Source of the DNA: Phreatobacter sp.
GTDB lineage: Bacteria; Pseudomonadota; Alphaproteobacteria; Rhizobiales; Phreatobacteraceae
Assembly: GCA_019749835.1 (NCBI GenBank)
Contig: JAIEPJ010000020.1
Span: forward strand, 26,412-90,411
Direction: 5' to 3'
Length of the DNA stretch: 64,000 nucleotides
The position numbers and the translations under genes are program-made. Below the pieces are notes generated by a model. It saw nothing but the letters and a program-made list of their open reading frames with translations. It searched no databases and was not told where the DNA came from. Below, piece by piece: positions 27,070 to 35,716 of this stretch. The stretch's first letter is position 1, and each line of letters starts with the position of its first letter.

Positions 27070-28344
27070 TCAGGACCAGCGATCCTTGGCGCGGTAGTAC
27101 AGCCCCACGAAGGGCAGGAACCACGGCTTGCCGAAGTGGAAGGGAACGGCGGACCAGTCGAGGTCGCGCCACGGATTGGCAACATCCTGCCCGACGGCTT
27201 CGCGGGCCATGAGGTCGCCCATATAGGTCGACATCTGCACACCGTGCCCCGAGAAACCCATGGCGAAATGCATGCCGCGATGGGTGCCGGAGCGCGGCAG
27301 TCGATCCTGGGTCATGTCGACGAGACCGCCCCAGCAATAGTCGATGCGGCAATCTGCAATCTGCGGGAAAACAGCCCGCAACTGCCGTTGCAGGATCTCG
27401 CCGCTCTTCAGGTCGGACCTCGGGCTGGACATGGCGAACCGTGCCCGACCACCCCAGACGAGGCGATGGTCGGGTGTGAGACGGAAGTAGTTGCCGATGT
27501 TCTGCGTGGTGGTGCAGGTGCGCCCGCCCGGCATGATGTCGCGCGCAAGGTTCTCGCCGAGGGGCTCGGTGACGATGATGAAGCTGCCGATGGGGACGAG
27601 GCGGCGGCGGAACCAGCTGAAAGGACCGTGCTGGCTTGCGCCGGTGGCGAGGATCACCTTGTCGGCGACAACGGTGCCGCGGATCGTGCCGATACGGTAC
27701 TGCCCGGCCAGTTCCTCGATCGCGGTCACGGCCGCATCCTCGAAGATGGTCGCACCGGCGCGCGCCGCCACACCTGCCAGCCCCTGGCCGAACTTGCCGA
27801 CATGCAGCATGGCCGACCGGCGGTAGAGAAGCCCGCCATGATAACCGTCATTGCCGATCTCGGCTCTCAGGTCGCCACGCTCGATGATCGCAGTGTCGTC
27901 GTCGACCTCGCGGGCCAGGACGTCGCGCGCCCGGCGCATGGAATCGAAATGCGCCGGTTTCGCCGCCAGCTTGAGCTTGCCCGAGCGGACGAAATGGCAG
28001 TCGATCGCCTCGCTGCGGACGATCTCCTCCACGAGGTCCACACCGGCATCGAAGGCGCGGTACATTTCCCGCGCCCGATCGATGCCATGCGCCGCGGCCG
28101 TCGCCGAGAAATCGTGGGCAAGCCCGTTGTTGCAGTGCCCGCCATTGCGACCCGAAGCCTCAGAGGCGACCTTTCCGGCCTCGAGCAGCGCGACCGAGAC
28201 GCCGAGCCTCGCCAGGGTCCTGGCGGCGGAAAGACCGGTGAAGCCCCCGCCGATGACGACCACGTCGTAGCGACCGGAGACGGGCTCGGGCGATGAGCCG
28301 ATGAAGGGCGGAGCCGTGTCGAGCCAGTAGGAGGCGGGGTTCAT
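27070..28344 (-). CDS. FAD-dependent oxidoreductase, PuuB/OrdL-like
   Basis: A 424-residue D-amino-acid-oxidase-family flavoprotein. FAD motif VVVIGGGFTGLSAART is near residue 26, followed by LLEAGKVASEASGRNGGH. That second block is characteristic of gamma-glutamylputrescine oxidase (PuuB) and OrdL proteins. The stop-proximal motif GFSGHGVQMSTYMGDLMA closes the FAD site. ATG at 28344 avoids overlap with the upstream gene; an extended frame to 28443 is less likely. With the aldehyde dehydrogenase in the same operon it could turn an amine into an aldehyde and then an acid, Puu-pathway fashion, but no glutamine-synthetase-like ligase is present. Confidence 0.87.
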   Translation of the reverse strand: MNPASYWLDTAPPFIGSSPEPVSGRYDVVVIGGGFTGLSAARTLARLGVSVALLEAGKVASEASGRNGGHCNNGLAHDFSATAAAHGIDRAREMYRAFDAGVDLVEEIVRSEAIDCHFVRSGKLKLAAKPAHFDSMRRARDVLAREVDDDTAIIERGDLRAEIGNDGYHGGLLYRRSAMLHVGKFGQGLAGVAARAGATIFEDAAVTAIEELAGQYRIGTIRGTVVADKVILATGASQHGPFSWFRRRLVPIGSFIIVTEPLGENLARDIMPGGRTCTTTQNIGNYFRLTPDHRLVWGGRARFAMSSPRSDLKSGEILQRQLRAVFPQIADCRIDYCWGGLVDMTQDRLPRSGTHRGMHFAMGFSGHGVQMSTYMGDLMAREAVGQDVANPWRDLDWSAVPFHFGKPWFLPFVGLYYRAKDRWS

Positions 28345-28387
28345 GATGACCTGGCCCGTGTCGAGAAGCGTCCGGTCATCGCGCGCC

Positions 28388-29056
28388 TCACAGCCCGACG
28401 AGGCCGGCGAGCCCGCCGATATCGGCGATCTCGTGAGCACCATAGTAGGGCGTCAGTGGCTCATGCTGGCGGTTGACGAAGGCCCGCATGCCGAAGCGCA
28501 TGTCATGGGCCGTCATCAGGTCGTAGCGATAGGACGAGGAGACATGGAGAATGTGCTCCGGCGAGCAGCCGAGCTGGTCGAGCATGAACTCGAAGGCCTG
28601 CATGCGCGGCTTGTAGGCCTGCGCCATCTGCGCCGTGTAGACGGCATGAAAGGGCGCGCCGAGCTTGTCGACATTGTGCTGGATCTGGTCATTCGAGGCG
28701 TTGGACAGAATGACCAGGGGAATCTTGGCGGCAACCTTGGAGAGCCCGGCGGGGACATCGGCATGCGGTCCCCAGGTCGGCACCGCGAGATAGAATTTCT
28801 CGCCCTCCGCCTCCGACACGGGGAACCCCCAAAGCTTGCCCGTGCGCTGGATGGCATTCACCAGGACATCCCGGTAGGGCTTCCAGGGGCCGAGGATTTC
28901 GTCGAGGCGATAGGTCGAAAAATCGCGAATGAAATCGTCGATCCGATCGGCAGGAACCCGGTCGGCGAACATTTCGCGGGCCATCTCGCTCATGCGAAAC
29001 CGGGTCAGCGTCCCGTAGCAGTCGAAGGTGATGAATTTGGGCCGGAAGGCGGTCAT
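28388..29056 (-). CDS. Haloacid dehalogenase type II-like hydrolase
   Basis: A 222-residue HAD-superfamily protein. Motif I is FDCYGTL (nucleophile near residue 11), motif II LSNASND near 118, motif III lysine in AYKPRMQ near 147, and motif IV SSSYRYDLMTAHD near 171. The DCYGT form, lacking the second aspartate, is that of L-2-haloacid dehalogenases. Many such genes are misnamed and hydrolyse other substrates. It sits inside the leftward catabolic operon between the aldehyde dehydrogenase and the oxidase. Confidence 0.85.
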   Translation of the reverse strand: MTAFRPKFITFDCYGTLTRFRMSEMAREMFADRVPADRIDDFIRDFSTYRLDEILGPWKPYRDVLVNAIQRTGKLWGFPVSEAEGEKFYLAVPTWGPHADVPAGLSKVAAKIPLVILSNASNDQIQHNVDKLGAPFHAVYTAQMAQAYKPRMQAFEFMLDQLGCSPEHILHVSSSYRYDLMTAHDMRFGMRAFVNRQHEPLTPYYGAHEIADIGGLAGLVGL

Positions 29057-29201
29057 GGCGCGTCTTGATCCCCTGCATTCCGAGCTCGTGCCGTCTCATC
29101 AAGGCTGGCATGACCCGGCTGGATTTCACGGAAGCTTTGCATGGGCCACATGGCAGATTCTGCTGTTGTACGGGCGCCGCCCGGCAGTTTTCTGCAGGTG
29201 C

Positions 29202-30677
29202 TCAGGCCGAGAAGGCCATGAGCACGGACTTGGTCCGGCGGCTGGCTTCGAAAGCCTGACGACCGAGATCCTTGCCGATTCCCGACTGCCCGAAGCCGCC
29301 GGTGGGAATGATGTGGTCGGACGAGCGCCCATAGCGGTTGACCCAGACGGTGCCGGCCTCGATGGCGCGGATCGCCCGCATGGCGCGGTCCAGATTGGCC
29401 GTATGAATGCCTGCCGCGAGGCCATAGGTCGGGTGCCCGGCGAGCGCGAAAGCCTCGGCCTCGTCGCGGAAGGTCTGGACGGTGAGGACCGGCCCGAAAA
29501 CCTCCTCGTGGAGGACGGCGGCGTCGGGAGGCAAACGATCGATCATCGTCGGCGCGAAGAAGGCACCGTCCTGTGGCTGGCGCAGACGATGACCGCCCGC
29601 CAGCAGGTGGCCTCCGGCGGCCAAGGCCGCGCCGACCAGGGACTCGATTCGGCCACACTGGCCTTCGGAGATGATCGGCGGCAGGGTCGTGTCCGCGTCC
29701 CAGGTCGGGCCCGCGACGAGGGTCGCGAAATGGGCGGCGATCCGTTCCGTCATCTCGGCCGCCAAACGCTCCTCGACGATGAGCCGGGATCCGGCGACGC
29801 AGACCTGCCCGGCATTGCCGGCGATCGCCCGCGCCACCGTGACGGCCGTCACTGCGGGATCAGCGACATCGGCGAAGACGACCTGCGGGCTCTTGCCGCC
29901 CAGCTCCAGGGTGACAGGCTTGGTGCCATGGAGGGCGCAATTGGCCATGATGCGCGCGCCCGTGCGCGTGGAGCCGGTAAAGCTGACCTTGCCGACGAGG
30001 GGATGCTGGCAGATGGCCTCGCCGACTGTCGCACCGCGCCCCTGGACCACGTTGAACAGGCCAGGCGGCAGGCCCGCCCCCACGGCAAGTTCGGCGAGCC
30101 GGACCACGCTGAAGGGCGTCATCTCCGAGGGCTTCAGCACGACGGCATTGCCCGCGGCGAGAGCCGGCGCCAGTTTCCATATCGCCATGACAAGCGGGAA
30201 GTTCCACGGGGCGATGGCACCGACGACGCCGTAGGGCTCGTGGATCATCAGGCCGAGATGGTCGGATGCCGTCGCCGCGACCGCACCACCGTCCTTGTCG
30301 CAGAGTTCGGCGAAGAAGCGGATGACGTCGACGGTGTAGGGAATGTCCCAGGCCAGAACATCGCGGATCGGGCGGGTCGAGCCGACGGCCTCCAGCCGGG
30401 CAAGGGCGGAGGCGTCCGCTGCGATGGCGTCGGCCCAAAGGTTCAGGATTCGCGCGCGGGCGCGCGGGGCCAGTTGCGGCCACCCCGAGGTGGTGAAGGC
30501 CCGCCGGGCGCTGGTCACCACCTCGTCCACCAGCGCGGCATCGCCATCCGGCAGCGTGGCGTAGATCCTGCCGTCGGACGGCCGGACGACGGGCAGCCCG
30601 GTGCTCCCGCCGCGATGCACGGCATCGATGAAATGGCCCGGGGGCACATTCACCGCATCGGGGTCGAATCCTGGCAT
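29202..30677 (-). CDS. Aldehyde dehydrogenase family protein (PuuC-like)
   Basis: A 491-residue NAD(P)-dependent aldehyde dehydrogenase. It has PWNFPLVMAIWKLAPALAAGN for cofactor binding, TGSTRTG, the general-base LELGGKSPQ near residue 255, and the catalytic cysteine in NAGQVCVAGSR near 290. ATG at 30677 is preferred over 30692 because GTGGAGGG ends 5 bases before it and would overlap the longer start. It is the first gene of the leftward operon and probably oxidises an aldehyde made by the PuuB-like oxidase. Gamma-aminobutyraldehyde-type substrates are plausible but unproven. Confidence 0.9.
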   Translation of the reverse strand: MPGFDPDAVNVPPGHFIDAVHRGGSTGLPVVRPSDGRIYATLPDGDAALVDEVVTSARRAFTTSGWPQLAPRARARILNLWADAIAADASALARLEAVGSTRPIRDVLAWDIPYTVDVIRFFAELCDKDGGAVAATASDHLGLMIHEPYGVVGAIAPWNFPLVMAIWKLAPALAAGNAVVLKPSEMTPFSVVRLAELAVGAGLPPGLFNVVQGRGATVGEAICQHPLVGKVSFTGSTRTGARIMANCALHGTKPVTLELGGKSPQVVFADVADPAVTAVTVARAIAGNAGQVCVAGSRLIVEERLAAEMTERIAAHFATLVAGPTWDADTTLPPIISEGQCGRIESLVGAALAAGGHLLAGGHRLRQPQDGAFFAPTMIDRLPPDAAVLHEEVFGPVLTVQTFRDEAEAFALAGHPTYGLAAGIHTANLDRAMRAIRAIEAGTVWVNRYGRSSDHIIPTGGFGQSGIGKDLGRQAFEASRRTKSVLMAFSA

Positions 30678-30782
30678 GGCAACCCTCCACATGGCGACCG
30701 GCCCGAAGCCGATGCGCCCATGCTAGAAGACTTCTCCCTGCCGGATCAGACGGAGGCGGGGCGGCCGCGCCGTGGAATGCAC

Positions 30783-30802
30783 CGTTTGCGGGCTGGCAAA
30801 CG
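30783..30802. promoter_or_regulatory. Inverted repeat in the divergent promoter region
   Basis: CGTTTGC (30783-30789) and GCAAACG (30796-30802) are perfect 7-base arms around a 6-base spacer. They lie midway between the aldehyde dehydrogenase start (30677, leftward) and the acetyltransferase start (30897, rightward). This is a strong candidate operator shared by both directions. The cognate regulator is not identified; the Lrp protein at 33393 recognises a different kind of sequence. Confidence 0.45.
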
Positions 30803-30896
30803 CGACAAAATTCTTCTCCGCTGCGCCTAGACTGAACGCCCCGACACCGACAGGGGCACCACCGCCCGGACCCGGATGCACGCTGCGGCCGACGGG

Positions 30897-31781
30897 ATGT
30901 CACACGAGGGAGCGAAGCCGTTGAGCGTCAGCCAGCCCGCCATACAGTTCGACCTGTGCCCAATGAGCGAGAGCGATCTGGCGGCCGCCCATGCGCTGTC
31001 CCGCACCGTCGGCTGGCCGCATCGGCTGGAGGACTGGCAATTCGCGCTGACTGTCGGCGAGGGTCTCGTCGCCTATTCCGGCGACCGGATGGTGGGCACC
31101 GCCATGTGGTGGCGCTATGAGGGCCGGCAGGCCCGCATCGGGCTGGTGATCGTCGACCCGACCATCCAGCGGGCGGGAATCGGGCGACGGATGATGAAGG
31201 CGGTCATCGACCGGCTGGACGAGCCCTGCATCATCCTGAACGCGACCGATGCGGGCGAGACGCTCTACCGGCAACTGGGCTTCAGTGGCGCCAGCACCAT
31301 CATCCAGCATCAGGGCGCCGCGTTCGGCGCGCCGCTGGTCGCGTTGCGCGCGGGAGAGCGCATCCGGCCGCTCGGTCGCAACGATGCCGAGCGCCTCATC
31401 ACGCTCGACGCGATGGCTCTCGGCGCGCGGCGCGAGAAGGTGATCGCCGAAATGATGAGCCAGGGTGACGCCGTCGTTCTGGACGACGGCGGCGAGACCG
31501 TCGGCTTCGCCTTCTTCCGCCGTTTCGGCCGCGGCCACGTCATCGGGCCGGTCGTCGCCCGTGACACGGCAGCGGCGCGGGCGCTCATCGCCCATTGGGT
31601 CGGCCTGAATGCGGGGATGTTCCTGAGGGTCGACGTCCCCGGCGAATCCGGTCTGTCCGACTGGCTCGACGGCCTGGGACTGGCGCGCGTCAGTCCGGTG
31701 CTGACAATGGTGCGCGGCGCGGCGCTGCCGACGCCCGGACCCTACCGGACCTTCGGACTGGTCAGTCAGGCGCTTGGCTGA
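30897..31781 (+). CDS. GNAT-family acetyltransferase, two-domain
   Basis: A protein of about 294 residues with two GNAT-like halves. The N-terminal half has GLVIVDPTIQRAGIGRRMM (acetyl-CoA loop, near residue 80) and ETLYRQLGF. The C-terminal half resembles the Acetyltransf_18-type domain found at the end of such proteins. The start is uncertain: ATG at 30876, ATG at 30897 and a TTG after GAGGGAG near 30921 are all in frame. The middle choice is given. It is divergent from the aldehyde dehydrogenase and upstream of an aminotransferase, so it may modify an amine or amino acid of the pathway. Confidence 0.82.
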   Translation: MSHEGAKPLSVSQPAIQFDLCPMSESDLAAAHALSRTVGWPHRLEDWQFALTVGEGLVAYSGDRMVGTAMWWRYEGRQARIGLVIVDPTIQRAGIGRRMMKAVIDRLDEPCIILNATDAGETLYRQLGFSGASTIIQHQGAAFGAPLVALRAGERIRPLGRNDAERLITLDAMALGARREKVIAEMMSQGDAVVLDDGGETVGFAFFRRFGRGHVIGPVVARDTAAARALIAHWVGLNAGMFLRVDVPGESGLSDWLDGLGLARVSPVLTMVRGAALPTPGPYRTFGLVSQALG

Positions 31782-31909
31782 GCGGCGACGGTACTTTCTG
31801 CCGCGCCATACCGAACAACGATATGCGCCGCCGGGCGCGCCCTTCGGTTCGACAGCAAATGACCGCCGACCCGCGACCATCATCGGAACAGTTTCCGAGG
31901 AGGATGCCG

Positions 31910-33289
31910 ATGCTCGCCAATTCTCTCATCGCGCTCGACCGCGAGCACTATGTCCATCCCGTCAGTGCCTATCGGGCGCATGAGGCGAAGGGCGCCACCG
32001 TTCTCGAAAGCGCACGGGGCATGTTCCTGCGCGATTCGACCGGACACGAACTGATCGACGCCTTCGCCGGGCTCTGGTGTGTCAATATCGGCTACGGCCA
32101 CGAGAGCGTCGTCGAGGCTGCGGCCGCCCAGATGCGCAAGCTCCCCTATGCGACCGGCTATTTCGGCTTCGCCTCAGAACCGGCGATCCGCCTGGCGGCC
32201 AAGCTCGCCGAAATATCGCCGCCGGGACTGTCTCGGGTGTTCTTCAGCCAGGGTGGATCTGACGCGGTCGACAGCGCCATCCGTCTGATCACCCACTATC
32301 ACAACGCCACCGGTCGCCCGTCCAAGAAGCAGTTCATCGCTCTGGAGAAGGGCTACCACGGATCCTCGTCGACCGGCGCCGGCATGACGGCCCTTGCGGT
32401 CTTCCACCGCAATTTCGACCTGCCGCGGGCCAACCAGCACCACATCCCCTCCCCTTACCCCTATCGCAATCCCGCCGGCGCCGATGACGCCTCCGTCATC
32501 GCATCGAGTGTCGCGGCGCTGAGGGCGAAGGTCGAGGAGCTGGGGGTGGACAATGTCGCCGCCTTCTTCTGCGAGCCCATCCAGGGTTCGGGCGGCGTCA
32601 TCGTCCCGCCGGTCGGCTGGCTGAGGGCGATGCGCGAAACGGCGCGTGAACTCGACATCCTGTTCCTGGCTGACGAGGTGATCACCGGCTTCGGCCGCAC
32701 CGGGCCGATGTTCGCCTGCGACGCGGAAGGCGTGACGCCAGATGTGATGACCATCGCCAAGGGCCTGACGGCCGGCTATGTGCCGATGGGCGCAGTGCTG
32801 CTCTCCGAAGACGTTTATGCGGGCATTGCCGACGGCGCTCCCCCCGAGACGACGATCGGCCACGGCTATACCTATTCCGGCCACCCGGTGAGCGCGGCCG
32901 TCGGACTGGAGGTCATTCGCCTCTATGAGAGCGGCATCCTCGCCAACGGCCAGATCGTCGGACGTCAGTTCGAGGCCGGATTGAGCCGGCTTGCCGCACA
33001 CCCACTTGTCGGCGAGGCGCGCGCCCGCGGGATGCTTGGGGGGCTTGAACTGGTCAGCGACAAGCGGCGCAAGACCGCCTTCGCCGCCGATGCGAAGCTT
33101 GCCGAAAAGCTGGCGGCCCACGGCTACCGCAACGGGATCATCTTCCGTGCCTTCCCGGATGGCACCATCGGTCTCGCCCCGGCCCTGTCCTGCACGCCGG
33201 AGGAAATGGACCTGCTGCTGGGGCGCCTGCGCAAGACTCTCGACGACACCCTGGCCGAGCCGGACATCCGCGCTGTGATGCGGGGATGA
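31910..33289 (+). CDS. Class-III PLP-dependent aminotransferase (omega-amino acid/polyamine type)
   Basis: A 459-residue aminotransferase. The start HYVHPVSAYRAHEAKG and the LIDAFAGLWCVNIGYGHE block resemble polyamine:pyruvate transaminases (SpuC-like). The Schiff-base lysine is in MTIAKGLTAGYVPMGA near residue 284, and FLADEVITGFGRTG is near 253. ATG at 31910 is chosen because GAGGAGG ends 6 bases before it. A longer frame to 31595 overlaps the acetyltransferase gene and is a shadow. It probably removes a terminal amino group to give a semialdehyde that the divergent aldehyde dehydrogenase could oxidise. Confidence 0.9.
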   Translation: MLANSLIALDREHYVHPVSAYRAHEAKGATVLESARGMFLRDSTGHELIDAFAGLWCVNIGYGHESVVEAAAAQMRKLPYATGYFGFASEPAIRLAAKLAEISPPGLSRVFFSQGGSDAVDSAIRLITHYHNATGRPSKKQFIALEKGYHGSSSTGAGMTALAVFHRNFDLPRANQHHIPSPYPYRNPAGADDASVIASSVAALRAKVEELGVDNVAAFFCEPIQGSGGVIVPPVGWLRAMRETARELDILFLADEVITGFGRTGPMFACDAEGVTPDVMTIAKGLTAGYVPMGAVLLSEDVYAGIADGAPPETTIGHGYTYSGHPVSAAVGLEVIRLYESGILANGQIVGRQFEAGLSRLAAHPLVGEARARGMLGGLELVSDKRRKTAFAADAKLAEKLAAHGYRNGIIFRAFPDGTIGLAPALSCTPEEMDLLLGRLRKTLDDTLAEPDIRAVMRG

Positions 33290-33336
33290 AAGGTACTCTG
33301 CTCTTGCCGCGGCCGACGACCGGGCGCAGGATGATC

Positions 33337-33353
33337 GCAGCATTTTATGCTGC
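33337..33353. promoter_or_regulatory. Lrp-box-like palindrome upstream of the Lrp/AsnC gene
   Basis: GCAGCAT-TTT-ATGCTGC is a perfect 7-base inverted repeat. Its core CAGCATTTTATGCTG (33338-33352) fits the E. coli Lrp consensus YAGHAWATTWTDCTR at 14 of 15 positions. It lies 40 bases before the Lrp/AsnC start and just after the aminotransferase stop. Autoregulation by the Lrp-type protein is the natural reading. Confidence 0.6.
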
Positions 33354-33392
33354 ACCCAAAATCAACACCCTGCATTCGAAGGGTAGGTGACG

Positions 33393-33887
33393 ATGTCGAC
33401 ATCGTCGAAGCTGGACCGGATTGATCTCAAGATACTGGCAGAGCTCCAGAAAAATGGACGTATCACCAATGTGGAACTGGCCGATGCGGTCGGCCTGTCG
33501 CCGAGTCCCTGCCTGACGCGAGTGAAGCGGCTGGAGACGTCGGGCTACATCGTGGGCTACGGCGCGCAGATTCAGCTGCGCAAGCTGGGGGACGTCCTCT
33601 TCGTCTTTACCGAAGTGACATTGTCGGACCACCGTTATGACGATTTCGCCCGCTTCGAGGGCGCCATCCGCAACATTCCGGAGATACTGGAATGCCATCT
33701 CGTCAGCGGAGGCTACGACTATCTTCTCAAATTTGTTACAAAAGGTGTCAACAACTACCAGGACATCATGGAGAATCTCCTTGAGCGCGGGGTCGGAATC
33801 GAAAAATACTTTAGTTACATCGTCATAAAATCGCCCTTCGTCAAAGCGCACTACCCCATCGACCGCCTCTTTCCGCATGCAGGATAG
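33393..33887 (+). CDS. Lrp/AsnC-family transcriptional regulator
   Basis: A 164-residue regulator. The helix-turn-helix spans residues 8-55 (LDRIDLKILAELQKNGRITN, then VELADAVGLSPSPCLTRVKRLE). The C-terminal RAM domain (about 70-150) contains ECHLVSGGYDYLLKFV, the usual effector-binding strand and turn. ATG at 33393 has GAAGGG upstream. It sits between the aminotransferase and the second oxidoreductase set and probably responds to an amino acid. A consensus-like Lrp box precedes it. Confidence 0.93.
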   Translation: MSTSSKLDRIDLKILAELQKNGRITNVELADAVGLSPSPCLTRVKRLETSGYIVGYGAQIQLRKLGDVLFVFTEVTLSDHRYDDFARFEGAIRNIPEILECHLVSGGYDYLLKFVTKGVNNYQDIMENLLERGVGIEKYFSYIVIKSPFVKAHYPIDRLFPHAG

Positions 33888-34040
33888 GTCCGAGACGAAC
33901 CGCAGAACATGCCGCCAGCCGGTCCAATTCGGCAAAGTCATCCGCCGCATCGCCGTGCGCCGAAACCATCGCTCACCAGGTTCGTCCTACCGTCGTCAGG
34001 TGGCGCCTTCATGAGCCGCCCATGAGAGGAACAGCCCCCC

Positions 34041-34358
34041 ATGAGCCCGTTGCAGCCGCGTTTCGTGCGACTGGCCGAGACCGACAGGCCGACCGTGCCG
34101 ATTGTCGTCGACGGAGCCACAGTCGAGGCCCTGGAGGGGGACAGCCTGCTTGTCGCCGTCCTCACCCGGGCAGGGCACCTTCGGCACTCGGAATTCGGCC
34201 CGGAGGCGCGCGCCGGCTTCTGTCTCATGGCGGCCTGCCAGGATTGCTGGATGTGGACCCATGACGGCGATCGTCTGCGGGCCTGTGACACGCCCGTCCG
34301 GGCCGGCCTCTCCGTTCTGACCCAACCTCCGGACATGCCATGGCCGAACCGCGCGTGA
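34041..34358 (+). CDS. Small (2Fe-2S)-binding protein (HcnA-like subunit), cluster 2
   Basis: A 105-residue ferredoxin-like protein with C61, C66, C69 (C-x4-C-x2-C) and C82 for one [2Fe-2S] centre. It starts at an ATG and its end overlaps the following FAD protein gene by 19 bases. Size, cysteine spacing and gene order match the small subunit of HcnABC / opine oxidase complexes. It is first in a five-gene run ending at 38696. Confidence 0.9.
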   Translation: MSPLQPRFVRLAETDRPTVPIVVDGATVEALEGDSLLVAVLTRAGHLRHSEFGPEARAGFCLMAACQDCWMWTHDGDRLRACDTPVRAGLSVLTQPPDMPWPNRA

Positions 34359-35716
34359 TCATCGTAGGCGCCGGCCCGGCCGGTGTCCGGGCGGCCGAAA
34401 CGCTCGTCGCCGCCGGGCTCCGTCCCACGGTCGTCGACGAGGGGCGCCGTGACGGCGGCCAGATCTACCGTCGCCAGCCGGAGGGTTTCGCCCGTTCATC
34501 CGCTGAGCTCTACGGGACCGAGGCCGCGCGCGCCGAGGCCCTTCACGCGACCTTCGACGATCTGCGACCGAAGATCGACTACCGACCGGGTCATCTCGCG
34601 TGGAACGTCGCCGATGGCCACCTGCATGTCGTTCACGACGGCAGCGCGGAAGCCTTGCCCTTCGATGCCCTGATCGTCGCCTCCGGAGCGACTGACCGGC
34701 TCATGCCGGTCAAGGGCTGGCAACATGCCGGCGTCTACAGCCTCGGCGCGGCGCAGATCGCCCTCAAGTCCCAGGGCTGCGCCATCGGTCGGCGGGTCGT
34801 CTTCCTCGGCACGGGGCCGCTGATGCAGCTCGTGGCGGCGCAGTACCGCAAGGCTGGAGCCCAAGTCGTCGCCCTCCTGGACACATCGCGCCTGTGGAAC
34901 CAGATCAGGGCCCTTCCGAAACTGGTCAGCCGTCCCGACGTGCTCGCCAAGGGCGTGGGCCTTGCCGCCAGCCATCTGCTGGCCGGCACCATGGTTCGTC
35001 GCGGCGTGACACCGGTCGAGATCTTCGGTGACGCGGATGGCGGTGTCAGCGGCGTCAGCGTGCGGCTCGCCTCCGGGCGTGACCTGCGACTGGCCTGCGA
35101 TGCCGTGGCGCTGGGTTATCACCTGCGCCCGGAAACACAGCTGGCGGATCTCGCCCGCTGCGATTTTGCATTTGATGCCGCGACCCGGCAGTTCTGGCCG
35201 GTCATTGACGAGGACGGCCGCAGTTCGGTGCCCGGGATCTATCTCGCCGGAGACGGCGTTCGCACCCAGGGGGCCGACGGGGCCGAAATCGCCGGCAAGC
35301 TGGCGGCCCTCGCCGTGCTGACGGACCGGGGACGCTCGGCACCCACCGAGCAGATTTCGCGGCTGCGGCAGCAGCGCCGCGCCATGGAGCGATTCCGCGC
35401 GGGCATCGCCGAAGCCTTCCCGTGGCCGCATCATCTGGCGGCGGGCCTCGCAGACGACACCGTCGTCTGTCGCTGCGAAGGAATCACCGCCGGCGAACTG
35501 CGCAGCGTCGTTCACGACAAGGGGGCTGACGAGATGAACCGCGCCAAGGCGTTGAGCCGGGTCGGCATGGGCCGCTGCCAGGGACGCTATTGCGGCCATG
35601 CGGCGGCCGAGGTCGTCGCCGCCGCCACGCAGCTCTCCCCGGCGGTCGTCGGGCGGCTGCGCGGACAGGCGCCGGTCAAGCCGCTCGCCATCCGCACCCG
35701 GAGGGCGGCGCCATGA
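34340..35716 (+). CDS. FAD/NAD(P)-binding oxidoreductase with BFD-like (2Fe-2S) tail (HcnB-like), cluster 2
   Basis: A 458-residue protein. FAD motif VIIVGAGPAGVRAAETL is near residue 6, and a second nucleotide-binding fold VVFLGTGPLMQLVAAQY is near 154. A cysteine-rich end carries VVCRCEGITAGEL and GRCQGRYCG. It has the same architecture as the proteins at 6901 and 54824. It overlaps both neighbours, so the three subunits are probably made in fixed ratio. Confidence 0.9.
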   Translation: MAEPRVIIVGAGPAGVRAAETLVAAGLRPTVVDEGRRDGGQIYRRQPEGFARSSAELYGTEAARAEALHATFDDLRPKIDYRPGHLAWNVADGHLHVVHDGSAEALPFDALIVASGATDRLMPVKGWQHAGVYSLGAAQIALKSQGCAIGRRVVFLGTGPLMQLVAAQYRKAGAQVVALLDTSRLWNQIRALPKLVSRPDVLAKGVGLAASHLLAGTMVRRGVTPVEIFGDADGGVSGVSVRLASGRDLRLACDAVALGYHLRPETQLADLARCDFAFDAATRQFWPVIDEDGRSSVPGIYLAGDGVRTQGADGAEIAGKLAALAVLTDRGRSAPTEQISRLRQQRRAMERFRAGIAEAFPWPHHLAAGLADDTVVCRCEGITAGELRSVVHDKGADEMNRAKALSRVGMGRCQGRYCGHAAAEVVAAATQLSPAVVGRLRGQAPVKPLAIRTRRAAP

